DNA from: Diphasiastrum complanatum
Lineage: Eukaryota; Streptophyta; Lycopodiopsida; Lycopodiales; Lycopodiaceae
Direction of reading: 5' to 3'
NCBI GenBank assembly: GCA_029204225.1
Contig: CM055097.1
Coordinates: 64,986,540 to 65,050,539 of the forward strand
Length of the DNA: 64,000 nt
Shown here: positions 34,174 through 44,670 of the stretch, in pieces
Position numbering within the stretch: the stretch's first letter is position 1
Layout of the letters: every line of letters begins with the position of its first letter
Notes under the pieces: generated by a model
What the model was told of the DNA's origin: nothing
Seen by the model: only the letters and a program-made list of their open reading frames with translations
The model's database searches: none
Translations under genes and position numbers: made by a program

Positions 34174-35316
34174 CTCTACTCTCCGTAAATCCCATTTTAA
34201 TTTGCCTCCATTCATGCTGCATATTTACTAACGTTGTTGCGTAGTCTGCATATTTAACAAAAATTCACACAGATGAAGAAAAGACGAACGAATCGCGACA
34301 CTGTGTTTTTACACACGTTATGTGACAGACGAAAAGGGGACACTATCTTACAGAATGCCAAAGGTGCCCTAAAAACAAAAGCACCCTGTTAATCTAATCC
34401 TAAGGCTGCTCGTAAGAGTGACGTACTTTTTGCATTGTCATCACCAACGATCACTTCAGCACTGACTGACGTCGCACCCTTTTCACGCTCACCCCATGCA
34501 GCTGTGCTAATAGATTGGACAACGACCGCAGCCACCCACTATCTCTTATAGACAGCACATCCACTCTGTACTTTCCACGTCTGCACATATGTAATATAAT
34601 ATATATATATACTGGATACCATTCGTGTATTCACAAAAGAAAAATGAGTGAATGAGGTGATGAGTTAATGAATGAGATGAACGAGATGCCTTGCGCATTG
34701 ATTCTTAATTGTCAGCAATAAGGTTTTATTCCTTTACAGATTGTATAAGCTTCATAGGGCACGTGGTTTCGTCTGCTATTCTCTTGTGCTCTATCGTATT
34801 ATTGACATATATACATGATATACTTAATCTGATACAGTTCTTTCTTCTGCGTTCAGATCTATGTTAACATTGCCATGCTTATTATTCAATTTGTCTGATT
34901 TTTCTAGTTGTTCTTCTTGGTAGTAGATGACTAACATTTAGTCTTGTCTTTTGCGAATCATTCGCGACTAATTATCAATCGAACACCGTCTAGCTCTTCG
35001 TGAATCATTCGCGACAAATAGTTTGTCTTAATATTCGCGACAAACCATTCTTCTGGAGCTTCATTCATTTATTAAAGTTTGACTACGTAATCAAGAACGA
35101 CTATGATTCCCATCACTACCATTTTGTCTGTTCTGATAGGCGTAGTCATGCTTACGGAGAGAGTCGTATAGATCGTTCCGCTGCGCACGAACATTTTCTG
35201 TTCAAGTTTGTTTCTCGTTCGTTTCTTGTTCGTGTTCGTCTTACCTCTTGGAGCTTATTTTTCGTTTCTAGAATACGACACCTTTTCTCAACTCGTTCAT
35301 CTCCCTCTCTCCAACA
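34174..35316 (+). repeat. Left LTR of copia element 3, right-hand part
   Basis: Starts with the second CTCTA target copy of the gypsy and continues the LTR that began at 24958. It ends CTCCAACA. The full LTR would be about 1158 bp. The last third repeats CATTCGCGAC / TTCGCGAC words and contains TTGTTCGTGTTCG-type runs also seen in the element 4 family at 48.8 and 51.3 kb. A TATATATATA tract near 34595 is a possible promoter. Confidence 0.88.
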
Positions 35317-35329
35317 TGGTATCAGAGCT
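35317..35329 (+). other. Primer binding site of copia element 3
   Basis: TGGTATCAGAGCT directly after the LTR end CA: tRNA-iMet type. Confidence 0.9.
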
Positions 35330-35474
35330 ATTTTCATAGCTTGATAAGCTTCCACAGTACAAGACTCTACTAGCCGACAGAGTAATTGTTTTCTTGTTCT
35401 GTATTTTTTCAGTATCAGATTTTCATACTTAAGTCACTGATAGTTTATCCTATCACTCAGACTAACTCTTCCAC

Positions 35475-36121
35475 ATGGATTCCAAGGAAAAGCCAGTCCT
35501 ATCATGGACAAGCTTGATGGAGCCATTTACCATTTGTGAAAATTTAAGATGATAACTATACTAATAGCAAAAGAATTGTACGACATTATTAACAGATGTA
35601 GAAGGGAAACCCGAAGCCGACAATGCGACAATCGCCAGATGGAAGCTGAAGGATGGAAAAGCTTCCGCGCTGATCATCCTCAACATCACGGATATCTAGA
35701 TCGGCCATGTATCCAAGGCTCAGACATTGAAAGAAGTCTGGGACATTTTGAACACACTATACGAAGTGAGAGATATAGCTTCCAAGCTACATCTCAGGAA
35801 GAAATTCTAATCCCTCAAGATGACGAATGGTGATTCTCTGCAGAATCACATTAATTAGTTCAAGAACCTGCTGGCCACTGTCGGATCTATCATAGATGAT
35901 CAAGACGCAATGATGCAACTGCTTACAAGCTTGCCAAGTTCTTACGACAGCTGGGTGATGACCATCACGACTCATCTAGAATTGACTCTTTTGAGAGTCA
36001 TTACTATGTTGTTGCAGGAAGACACGCGAAGGAATGAAGCCTCGAGTTCCTCAGCTGATTCTCACGTCTTATACACCAACAAGACAGTCTTTGATTCCTG
36101 GATTCCAGATCCACTCAGCAC
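35475..36121 (+). pseudogene. Copia 3 gag, frameshifted
   Basis: Gag remains are split over several frames: MDSKEKPVLSW near 35475, then VSKAQTLKEVWDILNTLYEV-like sequence in shifting frames, and LLTSLPSSYDSWVMTI near 35920. The zinc knuckle is missing and the protease is reduced to FDSWIPDPLST at the end, with the catalytic DSG lost. Confidence 0.7.
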
Positions 36122-39100
36122 ATGACTAGCCTCATTGGCTGTTTCGAGTCCTATACACCTTACAGTACTCAGAAATTCGTTCACCTTGGCGACAATAGCA
36201 CACAAGCTATTAAAGGTGAAGGCACTATAAGATTATGCTTTGCAAATGATCAGTCTAAGCTACTCTCTAAAGTCCTGTATGTATCAAAGTTATCTATGAA
36301 TCTGCTCTCTATAAGCATAATCATAGATCTAGGACATAGAGTAGCGTTCAAATGTGTTCAGTGTAAAGTAGTTGATAGGACATGCAAGATCCTAGCACTT
36401 GGAAAGAGGCATGGATACTTGTATAAGTTGAGTCATTGCTTTTCTGCCTCTAGTCAGGCTCTCAATACTTCAATTCATTCAAATAAAGGTTTACTTTGGC
36501 ATTATAGACTTGGTCATTTAAATCATGCTGCTGTACAACGAATGTCTAGACAATCTATTGTTCTTGATCTTGACTATCCTCATGAAAAGGTCGAGTTACC
36601 TGTCTGTCAAGACTGTCTAGTTGGTAAACAGACTAGGAAACCATTTAAGTCAAGCCATCAGCATGTTACTAGAGGATTGCTAGATATTGTACATTCAGAT
36701 ATTTGTGGACCGATGAAAAATCCTTCGCTGAAGGACGCCAAGTATTTTATAACCTTTATTGACGAATTCTCCAGAAGGACTATGGTGTACTTCATAAAGA
36801 AGAAATCAAAAGCCTTCAATTGCTTCAGAATCTTCAAGGAGCGTGCAGAAAAGGAGACTAGAAGGACGATCAAGGCCCTAAGGTCAGACAACGGTGGAGA
36901 ATATATCTCTGTTGAATTTAAGAAATACTGCCAAAGCCAAGGCATTGAGCAGCAATTCATCACTCCTTACAGTCCTCAGTCTAATGGCTTAGCCGAGAGG
37001 AAGAACCGTACTCTGGTCAAATATGCTAAATGTTTGCTATCGCATGCATCGTTGCCCAAGAGATTCTAGGCTGAAGCTATCTCCACTGCAGCTTATGTCC
37101 AGAATAGATGTTCGACCAAGGCCCTCTTAGACAAGACACCCCACGAGGTGTGGACAGGCTCTAAGCCTTCTTTGAAGAACCTAAGAGTGTTTGGGTGCAT
37201 TGCCTATGCGTAGATCCCAAAGGACACAAGGAAGAAATTGGACTTACAAGGTCTCAAGACCATTCTGATCGGATATACTTCGTCTGATAACACTTACAAG
37301 CTGTACAATCCTAAACCCAACAAATCTTGTATAGCCGGGATATAGTCTTTATCAAGGATCAGTTCATCGACCTCAAAGGCAAGGATATTGCTCAAGAAGA
37401 ACCTTCATCACCTGCCGTTGACATGATAGTCCGAGCTTCTGGCTCAAGCATATGTACTGTCGACCCACTTCAAGACAACGAATCAGATGAAGATGTTGCT
37501 CCTACCCAGCAACAAGTCTTAGGAGCAGCTCATCAGTCGAATCCTCCCAGAAGATCAAGCCGAGTGTGCACACAGCCCACAAGGTATACTCCTGAGTCTA
37601 CCTATCTCTTAATGTAGGAGACGACAGTCAAAGAGGCACTTAGCCAACCAGACTCTGATCTCTAGAGAGAAGCCATGGACAGAGAGTCTTCCCCTCTGAT
37701 CAAGAATCAGACATGGTCATTAGTCGAAGCTCTTATTGGCTGCAATATCATTGATTGCAAATGGATCTTTAAGGTCAAATATAATGCCAACAGAGCAATT
37801 GATCGAAGGAAGGCTAAACTGGTAGCATGAGGATTCACCCACATCCCTAATGTCGACTACAGTGAGACTTTTAGTCCAGTTGTCAAACATTAGCCGATTC
37901 GAATGCTCTTGTCTTATGTTATAGCTACCGACCTTGAAGTACATCAACTTGATGTACAAACAGCCTATCTGAATGGAGTTATACAAGAAGATATCTATAT
38001 GATCCAGCCCAAAGGATACGTTCTGAAAGGCATAAAGAATCATGTCTGTAAACTCCACAAAGCACTATACAGCTTGAAACAGTCTGTCAGGGCTTGGTTT
38101 TAGAGGATCAACACATTCCTCATTGAACAAGAATTCAAACCAAGCACTGTTGATTGCAACGTTTATTCGAAGTTAGTGCAACAATCATTCATTATCATCA
38201 CCTTGTACGTGGATGATAGGTTGCTCTTCAGCAACGATACCAATATGGTTAAGGATTCGAAACATATGTTGTTCTCAGAATTTGACATGACTGATCTGGG
38301 CGAAGCTCACTTCTGTCTAGGAATTCAAATCCACAGAGACAAAGCAAATCGATTGATTTACATCACTCAACAAATGTATCTTCATAATGTTCTTAACAGA
38401 TACAATTTGATGAATTGTAAATCAGCTCACTTACCAATGGATCCAGGCCTGTATTTTCAAAGGACCATTGTCTTCAGAGCAAACAGGAAGAGGATCAAAC
38501 GAGAGAGTATCTGTATCGATCGATACTAGGATCTCTCATGTACGCAATGGTCTGTACAAGACCAAATATCTCTTTTGCTATTAGATCACTCAGCCAATAC
38601 ATGGCTTATTCTGGCATTACCCATTGGAAGGCTCTTATTCGAGTCATGAGGTATATTTGAGCTACCATGGACCAATGCATCTGCTATGGAGATGTCAGCA
38701 ATGACAATCTTCATCAGCTGAGTGGTTATTTTAATGCAAGCTGGGGAGGAGATACAGACAATCGTAAATCCACGTCTGGATTTACATTCTTCTTCAACGG
38801 CAGTCCTATTTCATGGAACAGTCGTAAGCAAACCTCTATTGCACTTTCTTCTACTGAAGCAGAATACATTGCCTTCCAATCTATTAAGGAAGCATTTTGG
38901 TTGAGAAATATGCTGTCAGACATCAATCTGTATCAATACAGCCTACAATTTTGTTTTGTGATAACCAAAGTGCTATTGCCTTATCGACCAACCCTAGATT
39001 TCATTCTAGGAATAAGCACATTGAGATTAGATATCTCTACATCAGGGGCAAGGTTCTCAACAGAGAGGTGAGCTTAATGTACTACAGAACGCAGGACATG

Positions 39101-39199
39101 GTTGCAGACATCTTCACGAAAGCACTCAGTGTTAATGCACACAACAAATTTTGTGCATTGCTCAGTTTGAAGATCAAGGCATTCACGGATCCAGATTAA
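36122..39199 (+). pseudogene. Copia 3 pol (integrase, RT, RNase H), stopped
   Basis: The integrase stretch 36122-37069 is open and keeps LLWHYRLGHLN, CQDCLVGK and the triad in HSDICGP, LRSDNGGEY and NGLAERKNRT. After a stop at 37067-37069, pieces of reverse transcriptase follow (QLDVQTAYLNG, LYSLKQSVRAWF, then TLYVDDRLLFSND with the YVDD box). RNase H pieces are FNASWGGDTDNRKSTSG, SSTEAEYIA and FCDNQSAIALSTNPRF. The end retains VADIFTKAL. At least eight stops or frameshifts are present. A purine tract (39199-39207) follows. Confidence 0.85.
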
Positions 39200-39207
39200 G
39201 GGGGGGG

Positions 39208-39600
39208 TGTTGGATTTATTTCCTCTATTCTCTTTAAATCCCATTTTAATTTGCCTCCATTCATGTTGCATATTTACTAACGTTGTCGCGTAGTCTGCAT
39301 ATTTACATGCAAATTTGCACAGACGAAGAAAAGACAAAAGAATCGCGACACTGTGTTTTTACACACGTTATGGTGACAAGCAAAAAGAGGACACTATCTT
39401 ATAGAATGCCAAAGGTGCCCTAAAAACAAAGGCACCCTGTAAATCTAATCCTAAGGCTACTCGTAAGAGTGACGCACTTTTTGCATTGTCATCACCAATG
39501 ATCACTTCAGCATTGACTGACGTCGCACCCTTTTCACGCTCACCCCATGCAACTGCGCTAATAGATTGGACAACGACTGCAGCCACCCATGATCTCTTAC
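39208..39600 (+). repeat. Right LTR of copia 3, 3'-truncated
   Basis: Matches the first ~390 bp of the left LTR, then stops abruptly at CCATGATCTCTTAC. The lost part would be about 765 bp. The break lies within a short inverted repeat (39587-39616). Confidence 0.88.
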
Positions 39601-40740
39601 ACAAGTAAGATCATGGTGCTCATTTGCTCGATATCGACCGTGTCTTGTTGAAAATTATACCACTCAAAAAATATCTTTGCATTATAGGGCATAAACCACC
39701 CGCAACTAAATGCATCTTGTTGTTGGGGAGTCTGTAAATAAAAAAATATATATATAAGGTCTATCCAATTAATTCTGAATACATTTTTATATAAGGTCTA
39801 TCTAAAAAAAATTTCTGAATACATTTATCACTAATGCTGATACCTTGATTGATATTATTCTTGGTTTAGCCATAGATGTGGCTGAAGTTGACAATACTTC
39901 AAGAATCGTAAGAAGTTGTTTATTAAAACTTCTGTGACTATTTTCACAAGAATTCATTTTAATGCATACAAGTTTCACCACCCCATCCAAAATAGTGGCC
40001 ATGGAAATTATATTTAAACTCCAATGCAGCCTGCAAAACAAATTTCATTTTTATTAATCAGTTTTTTGACATCTTACCAAAGTAAAGCTAGCAGTACAAC
40101 AAATAAGGCTCAATACTATACTTGGATGCATAAGGAACCACCAAGTAAGTATAGTTTTGCAGTTGGAATGCATTTTATAAAAATCCTCTTCAAAAGTTTC
40201 AATGCTTCATCGTTGTGCATTAGATTTTGTTCCACGGAAAGGCCAATGACGATGAGAACTTCCTTTCTTGAATCTTGACTAATGGCGGATTGCAGTAACA
40301 CCAGCCCTCCATCAATTGTAACATTTGTTATATATTCTCTTTTCTTATTAAGAACGTTACAATCAGAATCATGAAATCATAATTATATAATCAATCTCTG
40401 GAATAGTTAGAGAAAAGTAACCATTGAGTCCATCAATTTTCTTACTAATAATTTTCTCGTATTCATTATAGTAATCGGATTCAAAAAATTCTTGAGTAGG
40501 ATCATAAAGAGTACGTACTAGAATATTCAATTTATTTACGGTATTCTTAGGCATTTATGATACATCATGATCAGAAATTAGTGAAAATACAGTATCAACA
40601 ACATTTTTTGAAACCTCTTCTAAAATGCGTTCCTCTGCATCGATATTTGGCCTACTATCGGATTTAAGAGTTTCAATATTATTAGTATTATGTTTCTTTG
40701 CCCTTTTACTATGTATTCCCTTCTTTGTGAATTTCTCGGG
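39601..40740 (-). pseudogene. Unrecognised decayed minus-strand gene segments
   Basis: Several coding-like pieces in minus-strand order: 40740-40370 (lysine-rich start, NIDAEERILEEVSKN, then a stop, then MPKNTVNKLNILVRTLYD), about 40325-40116 (LLQSAISQDSRKEVLIV, EALKLLKRIFIK), 40028-39845 (ATILDGVVKLVCIKMNS) and 39736 downward (TPQQQDAFSCGWFMPYNAK). Plausible splice signals exist at 40029 (TTTTGCAG), 39844 (AAG/GTATCA) and 39737 (TTTACAG). The pieces cannot all be joined in frame. The last has a QQxD...CG pattern faintly like the end of Ulp1-type cysteine proteases, which is too little for a call. Confidence 0.35.
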
Positions 40741-40749
40741 GTCTTGGGA

Positions 40750-41133
40750 TCACTTTGGTTTTGCTTGCTTGTGAGTCATCCATGTGAGAATGTTTGTTCT
40801 ATCCATTGGAGGTGGACGAGTCGTAGAGGCCTCACCCCTGTGAAGACCAAAACTTCTATCTCTTAATCTAGATAAAAGTTGAAAATCTTTGGGCATAATA
40901 GTGACACACTTTGCATGGATGGCAAGCATGAAGGAATCCTCAAAAAATTGAGCTTGAAAATCTTCATAGGCTTCTTGAAGGACCATAATAGATGAGATTG
41001 TAAAATGATTGTACCTGCCCAGGTTCTCTTTGGTGATTTCACGTACCAAACGATAGAATGGAGTATTTGAAGTCATAAGCTCTGTTGACCTTTGATACTT
41101 TTTTATTTCTCTCATCCAATGGCTTCTTCTCAT
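40750..41133 (-). CDS. Divergent histone H3 / CENH3-like protein
   Basis: An open 127-codon frame. MREIKKYQRSTEL (residues 7-19) matches the H3 alpha-N block LREIRKYQKSTEL. PFYRLVREIT (25-34) equals PFQRLVREI. VLQEAYEDFQAQFFED (51-66) equals the alpha-2 block. AIHAKCVTIMPKDFQL (71-86) equals AIHAKRVTIMPKDIQL. From REI to LQEA there are 25 residues, against 24 in canonical H3 and 25 as I recall for plant CENH3; EDF and KDFQL also lean to CENH3. The basic N-tail is nearly absent: an in-frame stop lies about 50 nt upstream of the first ATG. About 35 residues beyond the usual C-terminus (from RSFGLH) are unlike any H3. The HAKR arginine is Cys. It may be an expressed variant, an exon of a larger gene, or a relic. 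No intron is needed. Confidence 0.75.
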   Translation of the reverse strand: MRRSHWMREIKKYQRSTELMTSNTPFYRLVREITKENLGRYNHFTISSIMVLQEAYEDFQAQFFEDSFMLAIHAKCVTIMPKDFQLLSRLRDRSFGLHRGEASTTRPPPMDRTNILTWMTHKQAKPK

Positions 41134-41910
41134 CGATGTTCTCCTGCCAGTGCTGGACGACTTGAGGCTCGAAACTTCACCTTAAACTGGATTGGGATGC
41201 TAATCAGTCTTGGACATTTACCTCGCTCTAGCCATAACAAGGATCTGACAATGGCTCAAAAAGATGGTGATGAAGCTCAAAAATTTAAAGTGTACGAAAT
41301 GGATATTGGACTTATGTGCAAATAGTAAAAAGGTACCTTATGGGCATCTAGAGGTGTGCACTAATTAGATATGCGAAAACTAAAAAAAAAAAAGTGTCAA
41401 GATTGGGTTCAATGAAACTTATATACAGTACAGGTTATCCCACACGTGTGGAGTCTTGAAATACACGTGTTGAATTTTTATTGGTAAAAATAAATGCATG
41501 GACAAGTGGCATCATATTATTCCTTGACCTCTAACATGTCAGTGACCATCATCATTAGAATTTTGACATGTGTCAAGAACTGAGTGAACTATCAACTAAT
41601 AGGCACATGCCACATGTTTAAATATTGAATATGTGCATACACTTTTATTTCATGCCTCTCACTGTGCCAAAATGCACACTAAACCAATATGAGTATGTAT
41701 TTATGTAAACCATATTTCAAAAATATAGTTCAAAAAAATTATTGTTCAAAACAAAACTATAAATATGAGACACCCCTCCTCATTTTTACCATTTGTAACT
41801 AGACTCAATAGATTTTTGATTAATCTGTCTAGAAATCACTATAGAATTTTGACTGTTGAGGAGCAGTGTAGGGACAATTTGTTGAACATAGGTTCAAATA
41901 TCATTTAAGG
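41134..41910. other. Intergenic DNA with an LTR-like palindrome
   Basis: No gene recognised. CACACGTGTG at 41441-41450, followed by a second ACACGTGT word, may mark a decayed LTR of the families seen in elements 1 and 2. A 77-codon plus frame at 41092-41325 is antisense to the H3-like sequence at its start and unsupported. Confidence 0.4.
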
Positions 41911-42890
41911 TGAGATGGTCTTTGTATTCTTGCTTTCTGAATATACAACTGTTCCAATGCCTGTTGACTCACAAGAGGCCATTCTATGCCATGAAATGAA
42001 CAAGGTTGAGGAGGAGCAACCAATAAATGAAGAAAAAGAAAGAGCACTCTCCTTGCAACAATTATTTGAGTCATCTCCAGAAACCAGTGAGGCAAACGAG
42101 ACATTGCTACAAATCAGGAGCCTCTCTCCAATCATCATCAATGGTAGAGAGTACATTTTTTTTTCATGATCTACAACATATCCTCCATCTGGGAGAAGAC
42201 GAACTCCTAAGTGCTCTAATGAAATTGTAGAATGGAGCCAATACTTACGATCACACAGTGATTGATGATACATTCCAGAAGTTGTGTCTGAAAAATGAGG
42301 ATGCCACATGTGAAATAGCATTGGCAAAAATCCTGACAGAGCTCCAAAATGTCGGTCCTCGGCCCCTCCTAAGGTGACTCACCATGAGCCGTAAGAGTAC
42401 AATTTCACTCAAATAGAGGGAAAACAAGGAAGCATTAACCTGAATGGCACTGTAGAAGCTGATGAGAGGACATAGGACGTCATTGAAATTGATGCTTATG
42501 TAGCTAGAGCAAAGGGAGTGAGAAAAGCCAGAGAGAGTGACTCCAAGGATGCTTCCTTGGTGCACTACATTGGACACTTCCTGGAGCAGTACATCTTTTG
42601 CATTAGCAAAAAGTATAGTTCTAATGGAGATGAGGAACTGCTAAAGTGCAAATCGATGTCCAAATATATTGCATAGGTGGAATAGCAAAAGAATACAATA
42701 AAATATATTGTGTTTTAAGAAGCGCAGTTGTTAATGATCTGAGCTCAGGCTTTGAGTCTAGGCTAGTAATTGGAGCGGCCACTGGCCCATTTTCCAAAGA
42801 ATGTGATGCTCATATTCTTGCATCGGAAATTTTAAAGCCTACTCTACTGTCGGAAGGCTATTATGTACCAAAAGCTCAATGAATAAAAGA
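41911..42890 (+). pseudogene. Unrecognised decayed plus-strand coding segment
   Basis: Starts MVFVFLLSEYTTVPMPVDSQ and continues with an acidic stretch (NKVEEEQPINEEKERALS) up to a stop at 42167. Further coding-like pieces follow with stops between them (DAYVARAKGVRKARESDSKD, VHYIGHFLEQYIFCISKKYS) and, after a frame change, 42646-42882 (ending LLSEGYYVPKAQ). The pieces look like one former protein. No family recognised. Confidence 0.4.
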
Positions 42891-43013
42891 TGTTTGCAAT
42901 TGTGTGTCTCAAAATTGGTGTTGTTATCTTTTTGCTCATTATGTTTGAAAATTATAAATGCTAATTTAAATCTAAACTACTTGGATATTCACAAACAGGA
43001 TGTCACGGAGGAG

Positions 43014-43127
43014 CACGATAACTGACCCTTTGGCTTGGTCAGAACCGCCATTTTTGCACTCCTACATGATCATGCAAGAGCGCAAAAATGGTGGTTTTGA
43101 CCAAGTCAAATGGTCAGTTATCACGTG
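43014..43127. repeat. Near-perfect inverted repeat (hairpin, ~114 bp)
   Basis: The left arm (from ATAACTGACC to TTTTTGCACTC) pairs with the right arm (from GAGCGCAAAAA to GGTCAGTTAT) over about 44 nt with 5 mismatches, around a loop of about 10 nt. Mismatches are mostly G/A exchanges that would still allow G:U pairing in RNA. Diverged units of the same arm occur at 43608-43765. It may be a foldback MITE or a small-RNA hairpin. Confidence 0.75.
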
Positions 43128-43607
43128 TAAGAACCACCAAGTGAAGATCTACAGGATTCCAATCACATGCAAACCAAAAGGACACATGTGGAGCATGAAC
43201 AACCCAACCATTATGGAGAGGCTAGTCAATACCCTAACCAATCCACCCCCAAGCCACAGTGAAGAACACAAGAGAAGAGAGGAAACACTGACTCAAGAAT
43301 CACAATTCACAATAGGAGGATGGGCGAGTTTCCACTAGACCTTTTCTTCTCAAGAGAGAGAAAATATTCCCTTTAGGATCCCCATGCAACCTGAATTGAG
43401 CTATTGATCTCCTATTCTTGCCTTGAAGTAGTCTTCACCATGCATGTGCTCCTATGTCCAATTATAGGTTTGGGCCCTCATATGATTATTAATTATTTAA
43501 TACAACCACGTCCGGAATGACGTAGCATAACTAATAACCACATACAACTGGAGTGACTGGCTATCCACGTCAGGAGTAATTCCGATTCCCTTGTACAGGA
43601 CATGGAC
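43128..43607. other. Spacer between hairpin-family units
   Basis: A plus frame over 43000-43338 runs through the hairpin and is not supported as a gene. Nothing else is recognised. Confidence 0.4.
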
Positions 43608-43765
43608 ATAACATTGCGCTCCTTCGTGATCACATAGGAGCACGAAAATGGGGGTTCTGACCAAGTCAAAGGGTCAGTTCTCGCGCTCCTCCGTGATCAT
43701 TGAGCGCAAAAAAATGAGTCTTGACCTGGTCAGAGGTCCTACTCTTGCGCTCCTCAATGGTCAGA
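43608..43765. repeat. Diverged units of the same inverted-repeat family
   Basis: Carries two head-to-tail units, each with TGACCAAGTCAAAGGGTCAG-like and GCGCTCCT words (around 43640-43705 and 43709-43760). The orientation matches the right arm of the hairpin at 43014-43127. Confidence 0.6.
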
Positions 43766-43913
43766 TTATAGAATTTAATATTAATTTACATCACACAATT
43801 ATGAAAAATTTGCACTATGAATGAAATATGCATCAGATGAAATCTGAAAATTGGCCTTCAGGGCTTTTATTATACATGAACAATGTACATTTTGGCTCAG
43901 GGCCTTTTCCAAT

Positions 43914-44393
43914 CTACATTTTTTTAATTCTCATAGCCAACATTAAGTCATGTGGCATGAGTGTCACTCACTTGGCATGTTGGGCACACAGGTAGGCATC
44001 TTCGAAGATTGTCATGAGGTGATTCTCAGTAGCCTCCTATAATGCAGATATAGCCTCGCCCGTGATCCTAAAATCCAGGATTAAATTGTCTATTATTTTT
44101 TTGATTATTCTAAAAAAAAAAACCTGAGGAAGCAAGAGATTGGTGCTTTTTTGGTACTTTTTAATCTCCTCCATAAATTTTGGTTGGATTTTTTTGCATT
44201 GTCATCTTGGTGGAGGCTGCATCCTATCCATCCTCTTTCCAGTCCAGGGTGGCTGTGAATGAGGAGGAGCTCCATCAATAGCTATAGGAGGAGGAGAACC
44301 AGCAGCACCAGCAGTTGGAGGAGATCCGCCACCAAGAGATCTAGCAGTAGCAACAGCTGGAGGAGATCCGCCACCAACAATGGCACCATGAAA
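43914..44393 (-). pseudogene. Histone H3-like pseudogene with proline/glycine-rich tail
   Basis: On the minus strand one frame reads a tail rich in Gly, Ala and Pro (GGGSPPAVATARSLGGGSPP, around 44380-44320), then KFMEEIKKYQKSTNLLLPQ (H3 alpha-N), a degraded alpha-1, TGEAISAL/stop/EATENHL, MTIFEDAYLCAQHAK, a stop, then VTLMPHDLMLAMRI and a terminal stop at 43916-43914. The order and spacing equal the H3 fold up to its normal C-terminus. Two in-frame stops (TAG where H3 has Gln, TGA where H3 has Arg) each fit one C-to-T change. Another TGA lies in the tail. It is about 3 kb from the open H3-like frame on the same strand, so a tandem duplicate is likely, though the two are quite diverged. Confidence 0.7.
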
Positions 44394-44670
44394 TCAAAAA
44401 GTTCTTCGACGTCCATGGGCACTATTCCCGCAGCCTGCACTTCGGCTTCAATGAGATTACGGAGTTCTTCATCCGTTGGCGTGGGAATCCGAGGTGTAGT
44501 TAGAGGGCTCCCTCCACTTCACGAGATCAGAAGATCAAGGACATAGTCATGTTTCTTGAAGAAACTGATTTGTCCTTTGATTGATATACTTCCTCGATAT
44601 GAAATGGAACACCTGTAATCTTTTGAATTCCTCTATTCAATGAATCATGCTCTTGTTTTATTTGAAATGG
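44394..44670. other. Upstream flank of the H3-like pseudogene
   Basis: An arginine/serine-rich plus frame at 44259-44546 is antisense to the H3-like tail and not a gene. Nothing else is recognised. Confidence 0.4.

Larger units (their letters stand above)
24958..39600 (+). mobile_element. Decayed Ty1/copia element (element 3), split by a gypsy insertion
   Basis: The left LTR begins at 24958 (TGTTGGATTTATT), is interrupted after 20 bp by the gypsy element, and resumes at 34179 to end at 35316. A tRNA-iMet primer site, a stop-riddled gag-pol, a purine tract and a 3'-truncated right LTR (39208-39600) follow. Comparable parts of the two LTRs differ by roughly 6 per cent by eye, so this insertion is older than the gypsy within it. 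Confidence 0.88.

Noticed and set aside
36658-36963. Minus-strand 101-codon frame in copia 3
   Set aside because: Antisense shadow of the integrase core.
39600-39736. Ulp1-like protease end (QQxD...CG pattern)
   Set aside because: Only a handful of residues fit and no upstream catalytic His/Asp segment could be found.
43000-43338. 112-codon plus frame
   Set aside because: About a third is the inverted-repeat hairpin and the rest has no resemblance to a protein family.
44259-44546. Arg/Ser-rich plus-strand frame
   Set aside because: It is antisense to the Gly/Pro-rich tail of the H3-like pseudogene; the RRSSS pattern follows from GGAGGAGGA-type codons.
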